DNA from: Pedobacter insulae
GTDB taxonomy: Bacteria; Bacteroidota; Bacteroidia; Sphingobacteriales; Sphingobacteriaceae
Direction: 5' to 3'
DNA length: 64,000 bases
Assembly: GCF_900113525.1 (NCBI RefSeq)
Contig: NZ_FOPP01000002.1
Location: 1 to 64,000 of the forward strand
Of this stretch, positions 52,009-60,329 are shown piece by piece. Every line of letters begins with the position of its first letter. Positions within the stretch are counted from its first letter, which is position 1. The notes below the pieces were generated by a model. The model worked only from the letters and a program-made list of their open reading frames with translations. It did no database searches and had not been told where the DNA came from. The position numbers were made by a program, and so were the translations under genes.

Positions 52009-53340
52009 TTAAAGACCTGGCAGTATTTTCTCCATTACTTCCATTCCTAAATCAATATGCTGTTTTTCTATACACAAAGCTGGGCGAAAACGGATTGTTT
52101 GGTTGCCACAACCTAAAAACATAACATTATTTTCCAATCCTTTTTGGATAAAGGTGTTTCGCATCTCTTTGTTGGGAAGATCAAATGATGCTAAGAGGCC
52201 CCTGCCGCGGACATTTATCATTTTATCATGTTTTTGTGCAAGGGCATTTAGTTTATCGGTTAAATATTTCCCCACCGTAGCTGCATTCTCACAAAGTTTA
52301 TCTTCCGCAACAATTTGTAAGATTTGAGTGGATCGAACCATATCTACCAAATTACCTCCCCAGGTAGAATTAATGCGAGAAGGAACCTTAAATACGTTTG
52401 TTTCGATTTCATCAACCTTGCTGCCTACAAGGATGCCACATATCTGCATCTTCTTGCCAAATGCAATGATGTCAGGCCTGGCTTGTTCATTAAAATGTTG
52501 ATGGCACCAGAACTTTCCTGTTAAACCAACTCCGGTTTGAATTTCATCGTAAATTAAAAATGCTTCATTTTCGTCTGCAAGTTGGCGTAATTGAATTAAG
52601 AATTCTTCACGTAGGTGATTGTCACCACCTTCAGATTGAATAGGCTCTATAATAATCGCACAAATATCATCTTTATGATCTGCAAATGCTTGTTTAATTT
52701 GAGCAATAGAAATTTCTTCGGTAGAAATTGCCTGCGCTAAATTATCACCATCTAAAGGGAATTTCACTTCAGGTACTATCACCCTTGGCCAATCAAATTT
52801 GGCAAACCATTTTGTCTTATCTGGTAAGGTATTGGTTAAACTAAGTGTATACCCACTTCTACCATGAAATGCTTTCTCGAAATGCAAAACTTTAAACCCT
52901 TTTTCTTCTTTGTAACCCTTCGCAAAATTCTTTTGAACCTTCCAATCCATCGCCACTTTAATAGCATTCTCAACGGCCAATGCACCACCGGCAATAAAAA
53001 AGGCATGAGGCAAGTAGGATGGAATACCAATTTTTGAAAATGTTGCTACAAATTCTGCATATTGTTGGGTGTAAACATCAGCATTGGATGGATTGGCGAT
53101 TGCTGCAAGCAGCAGGTTTTTCTTAAAATTCTCATCATTCACCATTTTTGGATGGTTGTAACCGAGAGGTACTGATGCAAAGCAAGTAAAAAAATCTAAT
53201 AGCCTACGTTTATATTTTGAATCATAAATATAGGCTCCTTCACTTTTTTCCATATCATAAGTTAAGTCGAATCCATCTGCAAGGATATGTTGCTGTAAGG
53301 TCTTACTTACTTGATCTGGTGATATACTAAGTTGATACAT
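52009..53340 (-). CDS. lat: L-lysine 6-aminotransferase
   Basis: Lat moves the epsilon-amino group of lysine to 2-oxoglutarate, giving aminoadipate semialdehyde. The 443-residue class III PLP enzyme has Asp265 in YDEIQTGVG. The PLP Lys is in FGKKMQICG (296/297), a motif characteristic of Lat rather than ornithine or GABA aminotransferases. The N-terminal DFFTCFASVPLGYNHPK segment also fits. A dehydrogenase for the semialdehyde is not in the window, so the pathway ends elsewhere. Confidence 0.9.
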   Translation of the reverse strand: MYQLSISPDQVSKTLQQHILADGFDLTYDMEKSEGAYIYDSKYKRRLLDFFTCFASVPLGYNHPKMVNDENFKKNLLLAAIANPSNADVYTQQYAEFVATFSKIGIPSYLPHAFFIAGGALAVENAIKVAMDWKVQKNFAKGYKEEKGFKVLHFEKAFHGRSGYTLSLTNTLPDKTKWFAKFDWPRVIVPEVKFPLDGDNLAQAISTEEISIAQIKQAFADHKDDICAIIIEPIQSEGGDNHLREEFLIQLRQLADENEAFLIYDEIQTGVGLTGKFWCHQHFNEQARPDIIAFGKKMQICGILVGSKVDEIETNVFKVPSRINSTWGGNLVDMVRSTQILQIVAEDKLCENAATVGKYLTDKLNALAQKHDKMINVRGRGLLASFDLPNKEMRNTFIQKGLENNVMFLGCGNQTIRFRPALCIEKQHIDLGMEVMEKILPGL

Positions 53341-53492
53341 AACAATATATTTGGGTATCTCAAAAGTAGTGAAAAGTGCCTAATTATCAAATTTAAGCAC
53401 TATTTTGATAACGTCTTCAAAATATAGGTTTAAACGATTTAAAGTATGTTTTTGGGGAAATATTTTGCAAGTTGTAACGAATGTGGAAAAAT

Positions 53493-53526
53493 AAAAAAGG
53501 TTCATATCTTTTTATGAACCTTTTTT
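53493..53526. terminator. strong intrinsic hairpin in a gene-poor gap
   Basis: AAAAAAGGTTCATA (53493-53506) and TATGAACCTTTTTT (53513-53526) are perfect 14-base arms around a six-base loop, with T runs on both strands. It lies 134 bases past the serine hydrolase stop and 152 bases before the lat start. The rest of the 319-base gap (53341-53492) shows no gene. Confidence 0.85.
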
Positions 53527-53557
53527 AACTATTTATGGTGTGCCTGCCCTACACGGA

Positions 53558-53647
53558 TTACCCGTTCACAGGACTTTTTTTGTCGCCTTTATGATGATAA
53601 CAAGCTAGGCATTTAATGGTTTTAATTTGAATAAAACTTTTACACAT
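53558..53647 (-). other. candidate 29-residue peptide or small RNA
   Basis: On the minus strand an ATG at 53647 opens 29 codons ending at 53558. The peptide is Lys-rich and carries Cys2, then Cys13, Cys16 and His18-His19 in KCLACYHHKG, a pattern that could bind metal. Immediately after, CCTG/CAGG and ACGG/CCGT arms (about 53537-53573) form a two-tier hairpin, and the strong terminator at 53493 follows. This could be a microprotein, a structured 3' element of the serine hydrolase mRNA, or a small RNA. None is proven. Confidence 0.3.
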
Positions 53648-53659
53648 CTGTGGATAAAT

Positions 53660-54796
53660 CTATTTGACTAAATTTTCATATAAAACGTTAAAACTCGACT
53701 TAATGATATTATTGAAACCATCCGTATAGCCTCCGTTGGTTCCATTGGTAATTACTACCATGCCAAATTTCTCCTTAGGATCAAAAAACATGGCGCTAAA
53801 AAGGCCGTAGGCCGAACCTGTATGTCCTTTTAACGTTTTTCCGTTAATTAATTTATCAGTGGTGGTAATAGCGAGTCCATAAGTTTCTTTATCCGAAATT
53901 TTTGTCTGCATCAATTTCGCATACTTTTTGGTGATAATTCGTTTGCCATCGTATTTACCGTAGTACATATGCATGGTCATGTATTTTGCCAAGTCCGTTG
54001 CAGATATTTTCATTCCGCCGGTAGGCGAAAAGATCGGGGTACTATAACCCATCACATAATTGTTGATTTCTTCAGTTCGAGGTGCATACGCCATTGGTGA
54101 AGGAACAAATTTTTTCTCCGAGGCATTGTATTCGTACAGCGTAGTAAAAAGCGCTGGATTCAGTGATTCGACCCAATATCCGCCATAAAGGCCTAGAGGA
54201 TTTAATACATGGTTTTTAATATAGCTATCAAAGCGCTCGCCAGTTATTTTTTCAATCACCGCACCAACCATATTGAAATTTAAGTTACAATAGGCATATC
54301 CTTTTCCCGGCTCATAATCATTATAACATTTTTCCCAATTTTTACCCTTTTCCGGATTAATTACGTCTAGATTAAAGTAGCCTTCGCTGTCGTTAATGCT
54401 TGAAGTATGAGAGAGTATCATTTTTAAGGTGATAATGGTTTCTGGAAACTTGGGGTTTCTAACCTTAAAACCTACCAATTTGCTAAAGTCATCTGCAAGG
54501 GTTAGTTTTTTGGCTGCTGCCAATTGCATGATGGCAGTTGCCGAAAATGATTTGGAAATGGACGCAATTCTAAAAATATCCCCGTTACTTAATGGAATGT
54601 TTTTTCCCACATCTTTAGCGCCAAACGAGTGGGCATAAATTATTTTTCCATTCTTTACAACGGCCACTGCTAAGCCAACTGTATTAGTCTTTTCAACAAG
54701 CGCTTGTAACTCAGCTTCTGTTTTGGTAAACTGACTAAAAGCGAGGGTCGACGCCAATAAAATAGCTAGCGTGGTAAAAATTTTCTTACGAAGCAT
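53660..54796 (-). CDS. serine hydrolase (class C beta-lactamase family)
   Basis: The exported 378-residue protein (signal peptide about 1-21) has the penicillin-recognising fold. Ser79-x-x-Lys82 lies in ASISKSF, Tyr-Cys-Asn at 169-171 is in the YxN position, and His-Thr-Gly in LKGHTG takes the KTG position. The HTG variant is common in esterases and D-aminopeptidases, so a beta-lactamase role should not be assumed. It is a single gene, divergent from the 108-residue gene at 54938. An inverted repeat covers its promoter. Confidence 0.85.
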   Translation of the reverse strand: MLRKKIFTTLAILLASTLAFSQFTKTEAELQALVEKTNTVGLAVAVVKNGKIIYAHSFGAKDVGKNIPLSNGDIFRIASISKSFSATAIMQLAAAKKLTLADDFSKLVGFKVRNPKFPETIITLKMILSHTSSINDSEGYFNLDVINPEKGKNWEKCYNDYEPGKGYAYCNLNFNMVGAVIEKITGERFDSYIKNHVLNPLGLYGGYWVESLNPALFTTLYEYNASEKKFVPSPMAYAPRTEEINNYVMGYSTPIFSPTGGMKISATDLAKYMTMHMYYGKYDGKRIITKKYAKLMQTKISDKETYGLAITTTDKLINGKTLKGHTGSAYGLFSAMFFDPKEKFGMVVITNGTNGGYTDGFNNIIKSSFNVLYENLVK

Positions 54797-54809
54797 AATT
54801 TTATAATTA

Positions 54810-54829
54810 ATTAGCTAAATATAGCTAAT
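54810..54829. promoter_or_regulatory. inverted repeat over the serine hydrolase promoter
   Basis: ATTAGCTA (54810-54817) and TAGCTAAT (54822-54829) are perfect 8-base arms with a 4-base spacer. The minus-strand TATATTTA, a near -7 element, lies inside. The site is 13 bases before the ATG and could be a repressor operator. Confidence 0.45.
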
Positions 54830-54912
54830 AATGCATCTGTTTGAAAATTAAAGCCTTACTGAAAATGTAAAAAAATTGACAATTTATTTCACTAATCCAA
54901 TAAATAAAAACC

Positions 54913-54920
54913 TATATTTG
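54913..54920 (+). promoter_or_regulatory. -7 element of the 108-residue gene
   Basis: TATATTTG fits TAnnTTTG and lies 17 bases before the ATG at 54938. Confidence 0.6.
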
Positions 54921-54937
54921 CTAATATTTTTAGTAAA

Positions 54938-55264
54938 ATGATTGTAACAGTTGTACCCTTTTTTGATTTCGAAGTTCTGCCTGATCAACCTTTAAAGAAG
55001 GTTATGACAGCGCGATTGAAGCGGCTTGCTGAGGAGTTGCAAACTATTCATTTGAAAGAATTAGAATTTGTCGAACCCTTTTTAGCAGACGTGGTAATCT
55101 ATTTATCTTACAACAGTAAATACACCATTCGTTGGCGAATTGCAAACGATGTATCAAAGGAAGTGGAAATTATGGTGGCAGATGCCTGCGCCCGTTTAGG
55201 CTATATTTATTGGAAAACCGCTACCTTAAATGTATTCAAGGGAAGTGATAACCAACTTAAGTAA
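54938..55264 (+). CDS. conserved-looking small protein, unknown function
   Basis: The 108-residue protein has no signal peptide or membrane helix. It shows a mixed alpha/beta pattern with a basic helix (KKVMTARLKRLAEELQTIH) and a strand-rich middle (ADVVIYLSYNSKYTIRWRI). No family is recognised. A well-placed -7 element supports expression. Its end overlaps the convergent desulfhydrase-like gene by 8 bases. Confidence 0.6.
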   Translation: MIVTVVPFFDFEVLPDQPLKKVMTARLKRLAEELQTIHLKELEFVEPFLADVVIYLSYNSKYTIRWRIANDVSKEVEIMVADACARLGYIYWKTATLNVFKGSDNQLK

Positions 55265-56126
55265 ACAATTTTTCTTTCATTCCCATTATTCCGAGTAGGC
55301 CCCCACTATGGATAGCAAGGATATTTGCGTCTTTTTTAAGTTTGCCTATGTTTATCAAATCATAAATAGCGTAAAACATTTTGCCAGTATAAACGGGATC
55401 TATCAATAAGCCAGTGCTTGCCGTAAAATTCTTAATAAAATCGATTAAATCAGGAGTAGTTTTAGCATAACCCCCAAAGTGATAGTCTACATGTAACTGA
55501 AGTTTGCTTAGGTCTTTTTCATAGTTATTGATTTCTTCCGCTATAAAATCTCCATTTTTTAATGCAGGAATTACGTGTAAAGTAGTTGATAGTCCTGCTT
55601 CATTAATTCCCCGTAATAAACCAGCAGCAGTAGTACCCGTACCAGCGGCACAGAAAATATGATCGTATGTATCAGTGATTTCACTTATTATATCGGCACA
55701 TCCCTTCACCGCTTCTTCACTAGCGCCCCCCTCATCTATAAAGTAGCTTTCAGGATCTTCACTGAAGACTTTCGCATATAAAAGCCTTTTGTCGCGGTAA
55801 CTCTCTCGGTCTACAAAAATTAGTTGCATACCGAAGAGCTGGCATAACACTAACATTTCATTTGTCACTTTTTCGCCGCGTACAAATGCGGTAGACTTCA
55901 GCTCGTTTCGAGCAGCACAGGCGGCTGTTGCAACGAGGTGATTGGAATAGGCGCCCCCAAAAGTTACCAGATGAGACTTTTTATTTGCGAATACGTCAGC
56001 TAAAACATATTTAAGTTTTCTCCATTTATTGCCAGAAATATAAGGGTCTATCAAATCATCACGTTTAACGGAAATCTGGGTTAGCGCTTGGTAGTTAAGT
56101 CGATGAATCGGACTATATATATACAT
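55257..56126 (-). CDS. D-cysteine desulfhydrase / ACC deaminase family PLP enzyme
   Basis: This 289-residue fold-type II PLP protein has Lys34 in SGNKWRKL as the PLP lysine and FGGAYSNHLVATA as phosphate loop. AAGTGTTAAGLLRG is a second glycine-rich loop. The family includes D-cysteine desulfhydrase and 1-aminocyclopropane-1-carboxylate deaminase; the former is the commoner activity. It is slightly shorter than usual. Its start overlaps the stop of the DUF6588 gene by one base (TAATG), an odd pairing with no evident shared role. Confidence 0.85.
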   Translation of the reverse strand: MYIYSPIHRLNYQALTQISVKRDDLIDPYISGNKWRKLKYVLADVFANKKSHLVTFGGAYSNHLVATAACAARNELKSTAFVRGEKVTNEMLVLCQLFGMQLIFVDRESYRDKRLLYAKVFSEDPESYFIDEGGASEEAVKGCADIISEITDTYDHIFCAAGTGTTAAGLLRGINEAGLSTTLHVIPALKNGDFIAEEINNYEKDLSKLQLHVDYHFGGYAKTTPDLIDFIKNFTASTGLLIDPVYTGKMFYAIYDLINIGKLKKDANILAIHSGGLLGIMGMKEKLFT

Positions 56127-57163
56127 TATTTTCCGGTCCCAAAACCTATTCCGATGTTGCCATAACTATATTTTGCTTGGGTATAGGATGCAAAGATCTT
56201 AAAAAAAGCTAAATTCAGTTGGAAACCTAAACTCGCTTTTAGGCCACTAATGTCTGTTTGATCTAGTGAAATCGGATCTTTATAAGTCTGCTTCCCAGTT
56301 GGCGTTTGTGGGGTAACGGGTACGTCAAACTCATAATAACCCAAGGCATTTAATTTTGATGAAGAGCGATGGATGCCAATGCTCGCAAACGGCGTAAAAA
56401 ACAATAGTTTTTTTGAGACGATTGCTTCTGCACTGTATCCTTTCATTTTAACATCAACAACTTGATCTGCTGTTGGTTGATTGTCAATTTCTAGGGGAAT
56501 ATTAAAGTTGAGGGTGGTATATCCAACGGCTAAGGCTAAGTCTACTGGAGTAGCCTTATATTTTTTTCCCATTAATAGTGGTAATAGTTCAAATTTTGCC
56601 CCTGCACCGAACAGATTAAGTTTACCGTCTTCAATTTTTATATCCGGGACTAATCGCAGAGAAACATCAATGTGCTTAGGCAAACCTACAGTTAACTGAA
56701 CTTGCGGAGAGGGCACGAAATTTAATCCTGTACCTTCTGGCAATCGAAAAGTTGCAGGATCTGGATCGGGTAAGCTACTGTTGTAAATCTCCATTAATGG
56801 CCCCTCTATATCTTTACCAAAAGCAGTTGGTCCGATAGATCTATTAGGGTCAACTGGTCTGATGTTTTCCAGACCTAATGTTTTAACATCATAAGCTTTA
56901 TCTGAATTGGGAACAAAAGCTGCAGTTGCTGTGATTCTTAAGTCAAATCGAAGTGTTTTTTTTGTTTTTGCGGTATTGGTCCACCCGGAGTTTAAACCAA
57001 CTCCGAGTCCCTTGAATAAAGGATTAATGTACGCATTTACTAATTTTGCTGCATCATTTGGGCCCGATTGAAATAAATCGCCCAAATCATTTTGGCTGAA
57101 TGCAGAAAGTGGATAAAGGAGAAAGATGAATATTTTAAGGCTAGCACTTATTTTTACTTTCAT
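56126..57163 (-). CDS. DUF6588-like exported barrel protein
   Basis: The 345-residue protein has a signal peptide (about 1-23). Its strand-rich body recalls the Bacteroidota DUF6588 family, with GVGLNSGWTNTAKTKKTLRFDL, TATAAFVPNSDKAYDV and VQLTVGLPKHIDVSLRL segments. It is probably an outer-membrane barrel; the function is unknown. The hairpin CCTGAT/ATCAGG (57167-57183) sits just before the ATG. It is translationally coupled to the downstream PLP enzyme. Confidence 0.65.
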   Translation of the reverse strand: MKVKISASLKIFIFLLYPLSAFSQNDLGDLFQSGPNDAAKLVNAYINPLFKGLGVGLNSGWTNTAKTKKTLRFDLRITATAAFVPNSDKAYDVKTLGLENIRPVDPNRSIGPTAFGKDIEGPLMEIYNSSLPDPDPATFRLPEGTGLNFVPSPQVQLTVGLPKHIDVSLRLVPDIKIEDGKLNLFGAGAKFELLPLLMGKKYKATPVDLALAVGYTTLNFNIPLEIDNQPTADQVVDVKMKGYSAEAIVSKKLLFFTPFASIGIHRSSSKLNALGYYEFDVPVTPQTPTGKQTYKDPISLDQTDISGLKASLGFQLNLAFFKIFASYTQAKYSYGNIGIGFGTGK

Positions 57164-57456
57164 ATACCTGATTGGTTATCAGGGTCTAAAATAGATTTTT
57201 CTAATCAGATAAGGAAAAAAATTAATAACTATTTTAAAGTTTTCGGTAATGGTTTTCATAAAGTTAAGTGTTTACCCGGACTTCTGAGCAAAAAATAAGC
57301 CAAAAATAATTTTACAAATTATCAAATTGTTAATCATATTTTTGCGGTGAGAACCTTAAATAGGAAAATGCTTAGTTTTGATACATTGAAATATGTTTTT
57401 CAAAATATGTCATAGTTTTAAAGCGCTTCAACAATTAAAATAAAAATCAAATAAAG
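57164..57456. other. divergent intergenic region DUF6588 / rluD
   Basis: These 293 AT-rich bases hold a hairpin at 57167-57183 next to the DUF6588 gene and a possible -7 element TATTTTTG (57337-57344) for rluD. That element would give rluD an unusually long leader of about 105 bases. No small gene was recognised. Confidence 0.5.
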
Positions 57457-58491
57457 ATGAAAAATGAAACTTTTGAGCAAGGTGAAGATGAACAAGATTT
57501 ATTTGAACATTTCAATATTGTTGTAGATAAAGGACAGTCCTTGCTTAGGATTGACAAGTTTTTAATGCACCGTATAGTGAATGCTTCACGCAATAGAATT
57601 CAAAATGCGATTGATGCTGGTAATGTGCTGGTTAATAAAGGCGTAGTGAAATCTAGCTATAAGGTTAAGCCCGCTGATGAGATTTCTATTGTATTTGCGC
57701 ATCCACCACGTGATACTGAAGTATATCCCGAAAATATTCCAATAGACATTGTTTATGAGGATGAGGATTTATTAGTAGTGAATAAGCCCGCTGGGATGGT
57801 TGTGCATCCAGGGTTCAATAATTATACTGGTACATTAGTAAATGCCCTGGCTTACCATTTTGAACAATTACCCACATTACCGGGCAATGATGGTAGACCG
57901 GGTTTGGTACATCGCATAGACAAGGATACTTCTGGCTTGCTATTGATCAGCAAGAATGAGATTACGATGACGAAGTTGGCAAAGCAGTTTTTCGACCATA
58001 CAATAACACGTAAATATATTGCGTTAGCTTGGGGAGATATTGAGAAAGCGGGTAGGATAGAAGGTTATATTGGCCGTAGCTTGAAGAATCGAATTATAAT
58101 GGATATGTATGACGATGACGAAAAAGGTAAATGGTCTGTGACTAATTATAGTATTTTAGAACGCCTAGGCTATGTAACGTTGATAACCTGCCAATTGGAA
58201 ACAGGTCGTACGCACCAAATTAGAGCACATATGAAACATATTGGTCATCCCTTGTTTAGTGACGCGAATTATGGCGGTGATAAGATCTTAAAAGGTACAA
58301 CCTTTACAAAATATAAGCAATTTGTAAGCAATTGCTTTGATATGATGCCGAGGCAGGCTCTCCATGCAAAAACGTTGGGGTTCGTTCACCCCACCACTAA
58401 GGAATATATGGAGTTTGAAGCGCCTCTGCCAGCTGATTTTGATGCTGTATTAACTAAATGGAGAAATTATAGCCTACAGCCTCAGCAATAA
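57457..58491 (+). CDS. rluD: RluD-type 23S rRNA pseudouridine synthase
   Basis: RluA-family enzymes convert uridines to pseudouridine in rRNA. The 344 residues contain an N-terminal S4 RNA-binding domain (about 28-75) and the catalytic domain, with Asp155 in HRIDKDTSGLL as nucleophile. The GRTHQIRAHM segment is another hallmark. S4 plus this length suggest RluD, which modifies helix 69. A second enzyme of the family could act on other sites. It ends 1 bp before the class IV aminotransferase gene. Confidence 0.9.
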   Translation: MKNETFEQGEDEQDLFEHFNIVVDKGQSLLRIDKFLMHRIVNASRNRIQNAIDAGNVLVNKGVVKSSYKVKPADEISIVFAHPPRDTEVYPENIPIDIVYEDEDLLVVNKPAGMVVHPGFNNYTGTLVNALAYHFEQLPTLPGNDGRPGLVHRIDKDTSGLLLISKNEITMTKLAKQFFDHTITRKYIALAWGDIEKAGRIEGYIGRSLKNRIIMDMYDDDEKGKWSVTNYSILERLGYVTLITCQLETGRTHQIRAHMKHIGHPLFSDANYGGDKILKGTTFTKYKQFVSNCFDMMPRQALHAKTLGFVHPTTKEYMEFEAPLPADFDAVLTKWRNYSLQPQQ

Positions 58492-58492
58492 G

Positions 58493-59338
58493 ATGTCGAA
58501 TTTTATTTTATTTAACGATGAGTTTATTCAATCCGATCAAGCAGTTTTAAAATCGAGCAATAGAGGTTTTAAATTTGGCGATGGGGTTTTTGAGTCGATG
58601 CGAATGTGTAATGGGGTGTTACAGTTTGCTGAAAATCATGCGGATAGATTGAGAGCTGCGATGAAAGCGCTTAAGATGGATAGCTATGAGCTGTTTGACG
58701 ATTACTTTTTAAAGCAAAAAGCAGTTGAACTGGCAAGAAGGAATAAATTTACTGGAAACGGACGCTTTAGACTCTCCGTTTTTAGAGAAGGTGAAGGTCT
58801 ATATTCACCCCTAAGTAATAAACCTGGGTTCATACTCGAGGCCGTTGTGTTGCCTGATGGGAATTATGAACTGAATAGAAAGGGGCTGATTATTGATGTG
58901 TACGACGAGTTGACAAAACCCATTAATAAATTATCAAATTATAAAACCAGTAATTCACTTTTATATGTGATGGCTGGTTTATATCAGAAACAATACCGTT
59001 TGGATGAGGCAATTATCTTAAATCAAAACGGGTTTTTATGTGAGAGTACAAGTTCAAATGTTTTTGTAGTATATCAGAACCAAATTTATACTGCTGCATT
59101 GTCAGAAGGTTGCGTCGCGGGCGTGATGCGCAGTGTAGTGCTAAAAATTGCTAAAATGAATGATATTCCGGTAATTGAAGCGCAAATTAGTCCCGAAATT
59201 TTGAAACAAGCAGAAGAGGTTTTTGTAACCAATGCTAGTTCTGGAATTAGGTGGGTAATGGGGTACGGAAAGAAGCGCTATTTTAATGAAATGGCTAAAG
59301 TTTTAAGCGCAAAGTTGAATGATCTGCGAAGTTTTTAA
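58493..59338 (+). CDS. class IV aminotransferase, probable 4-amino-4-deoxychorismate lyase
   Basis: This 281-residue fold-type IV PLP enzyme has the RGFKFGDGVFESMRM segment near the N-terminus, the probable PLP Lys in KLSNYKTSNSLLY, and ESTSSNVFVV. It is the better PabC candidate of the two in the window. pabB at 42775 and folC at 12277 show that the folate route is used. It follows rluD by 1 bp, so it is co-transcribed, and it converges on fmt. Branched-chain aminotransferase is an alternative. Confidence 0.8.
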   Translation: MSNFILFNDEFIQSDQAVLKSSNRGFKFGDGVFESMRMCNGVLQFAENHADRLRAAMKALKMDSYELFDDYFLKQKAVELARRNKFTGNGRFRLSVFREGEGLYSPLSNKPGFILEAVVLPDGNYELNRKGLIIDVYDELTKPINKLSNYKTSNSLLYVMAGLYQKQYRLDEAIILNQNGFLCESTSSNVFVVYQNQIYTAALSEGCVAGVMRSVVLKIAKMNDIPVIEAQISPEILKQAEEVFVTNASSGIRWVMGYGKKRYFNEMAKVLSAKLNDLRSF

Positions 59339-59355
59339 AGTGTGTTAGTGCTAGC

Positions 59356-60270
59356 TTACAACCTCATTCCTCTCAGAAATTCCTCGACAAGCATTCTCTT
59401 TTTACCTTCGAATTGCAAATCTGTAATTTTTATAAAGCCGTCTTGGGTTGCAAATTTCAAATATGTTTTACCGTCTGATAAAAATGCTCCGGTAGAAATG
59501 CCAGGCTCCTTATTTTCCATCTCTGCCTTAAATATTTTTAGGTTTTTATCGTTTAACGTTGTAAAGGCTGTGGGATACGGACTTAATCCTCGAATATGGT
59601 TATAAACGATTTGGTTTTTTTGGTTCCAATTAACTTTACAAAAATCTTTAAATATTTTGGGCGCGCTTTTCAATTCGTCGCTGGCTGATTGCGATTGCGG
59701 TACCTCATGATAATCGTTGGCTTCAATGGCTTTAACAGTTTTTACCAATAAATTGGCGCCGACAACCATTAGTTTGTCGTGTAAACTTCCAGCAGTTTCA
59801 CTGTCTTGAATAGCTATAGAGTCAGAAAAAATAATATCACCCGTATCAATTTCCTGCTTTAAAAAAAAGGTTGTGACCCCGGTTTCTTTTTCACCGTTAA
59901 TGATCACATGATTGATTGGTGCAGCACCGCGGTATTGCGGTAATAAAGAGCCGTGGAGATTGATTGTCCCCATTTTGGGCATTTGCCAAACCAGCTCCGG
60001 TAACATCCTAAAGGCTACTACTACAAATAAATCAGCTTCCAAACTTCGTAATGCTTCAACAAAAACAGGATCTTTAAGTTTTAGAGGTTGCAGCACCTTA
60101 AGGCCTTGGGCGACTGCATATTTTTTTACGGCGCTTTCTTGTAGTTTTTGTCCCCGTCCGGCTGGTTTATCGGCTGCGGTTACCACTCCAGCAATCTCAA
60201 TACCCGCTTGTAATAAGGCACTTAAAGAGGCTACGGCAAAATCGGGCGTACCCATAAAAACTATTTTCAT
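59356..60270 (-). CDS. fmt: methionyl-tRNA formyltransferase
   Basis: Fmt formylates initiator Met-tRNA from 10-formyl-tetrahydrofolate. The 304-residue protein starts MKIVFMGTPDFAV, with the catalytic-site segment INLHGSLLPQYRGAAP and the GDII segment of the formyltransferase fold. A C-terminal anticodon-side domain follows from about residue 205. The start is the ATG at 60270; a TTG at 60291 would add seven atypical residues. It is divergent from the topoisomerase gene. Confidence 0.96.
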   Translation of the reverse strand: MKIVFMGTPDFAVASLSALLQAGIEIAGVVTAADKPAGRGQKLQESAVKKYAVAQGLKVLQPLKLKDPVFVEALRSLEADLFVVVAFRMLPELVWQMPKMGTINLHGSLLPQYRGAAPINHVIINGEKETGVTTFFLKQEIDTGDIIFSDSIAIQDSETAGSLHDKLMVVGANLLVKTVKAIEANDYHEVPQSQSASDELKSAPKIFKDFCKVNWNQKNQIVYNHIRGLSPYPTAFTTLNDKNLKIFKAEMENKEPGISTGAFLSDGKTYLKFATQDGFIKITDLQFEGKKRMLVEEFLRGMRL

Positions 60271-60329
60271 ATATGCTTGTTGTTTTAGCAAAATAACTAA
60301 AATTTTAACTCATTTTCTTTAAAATTTAT

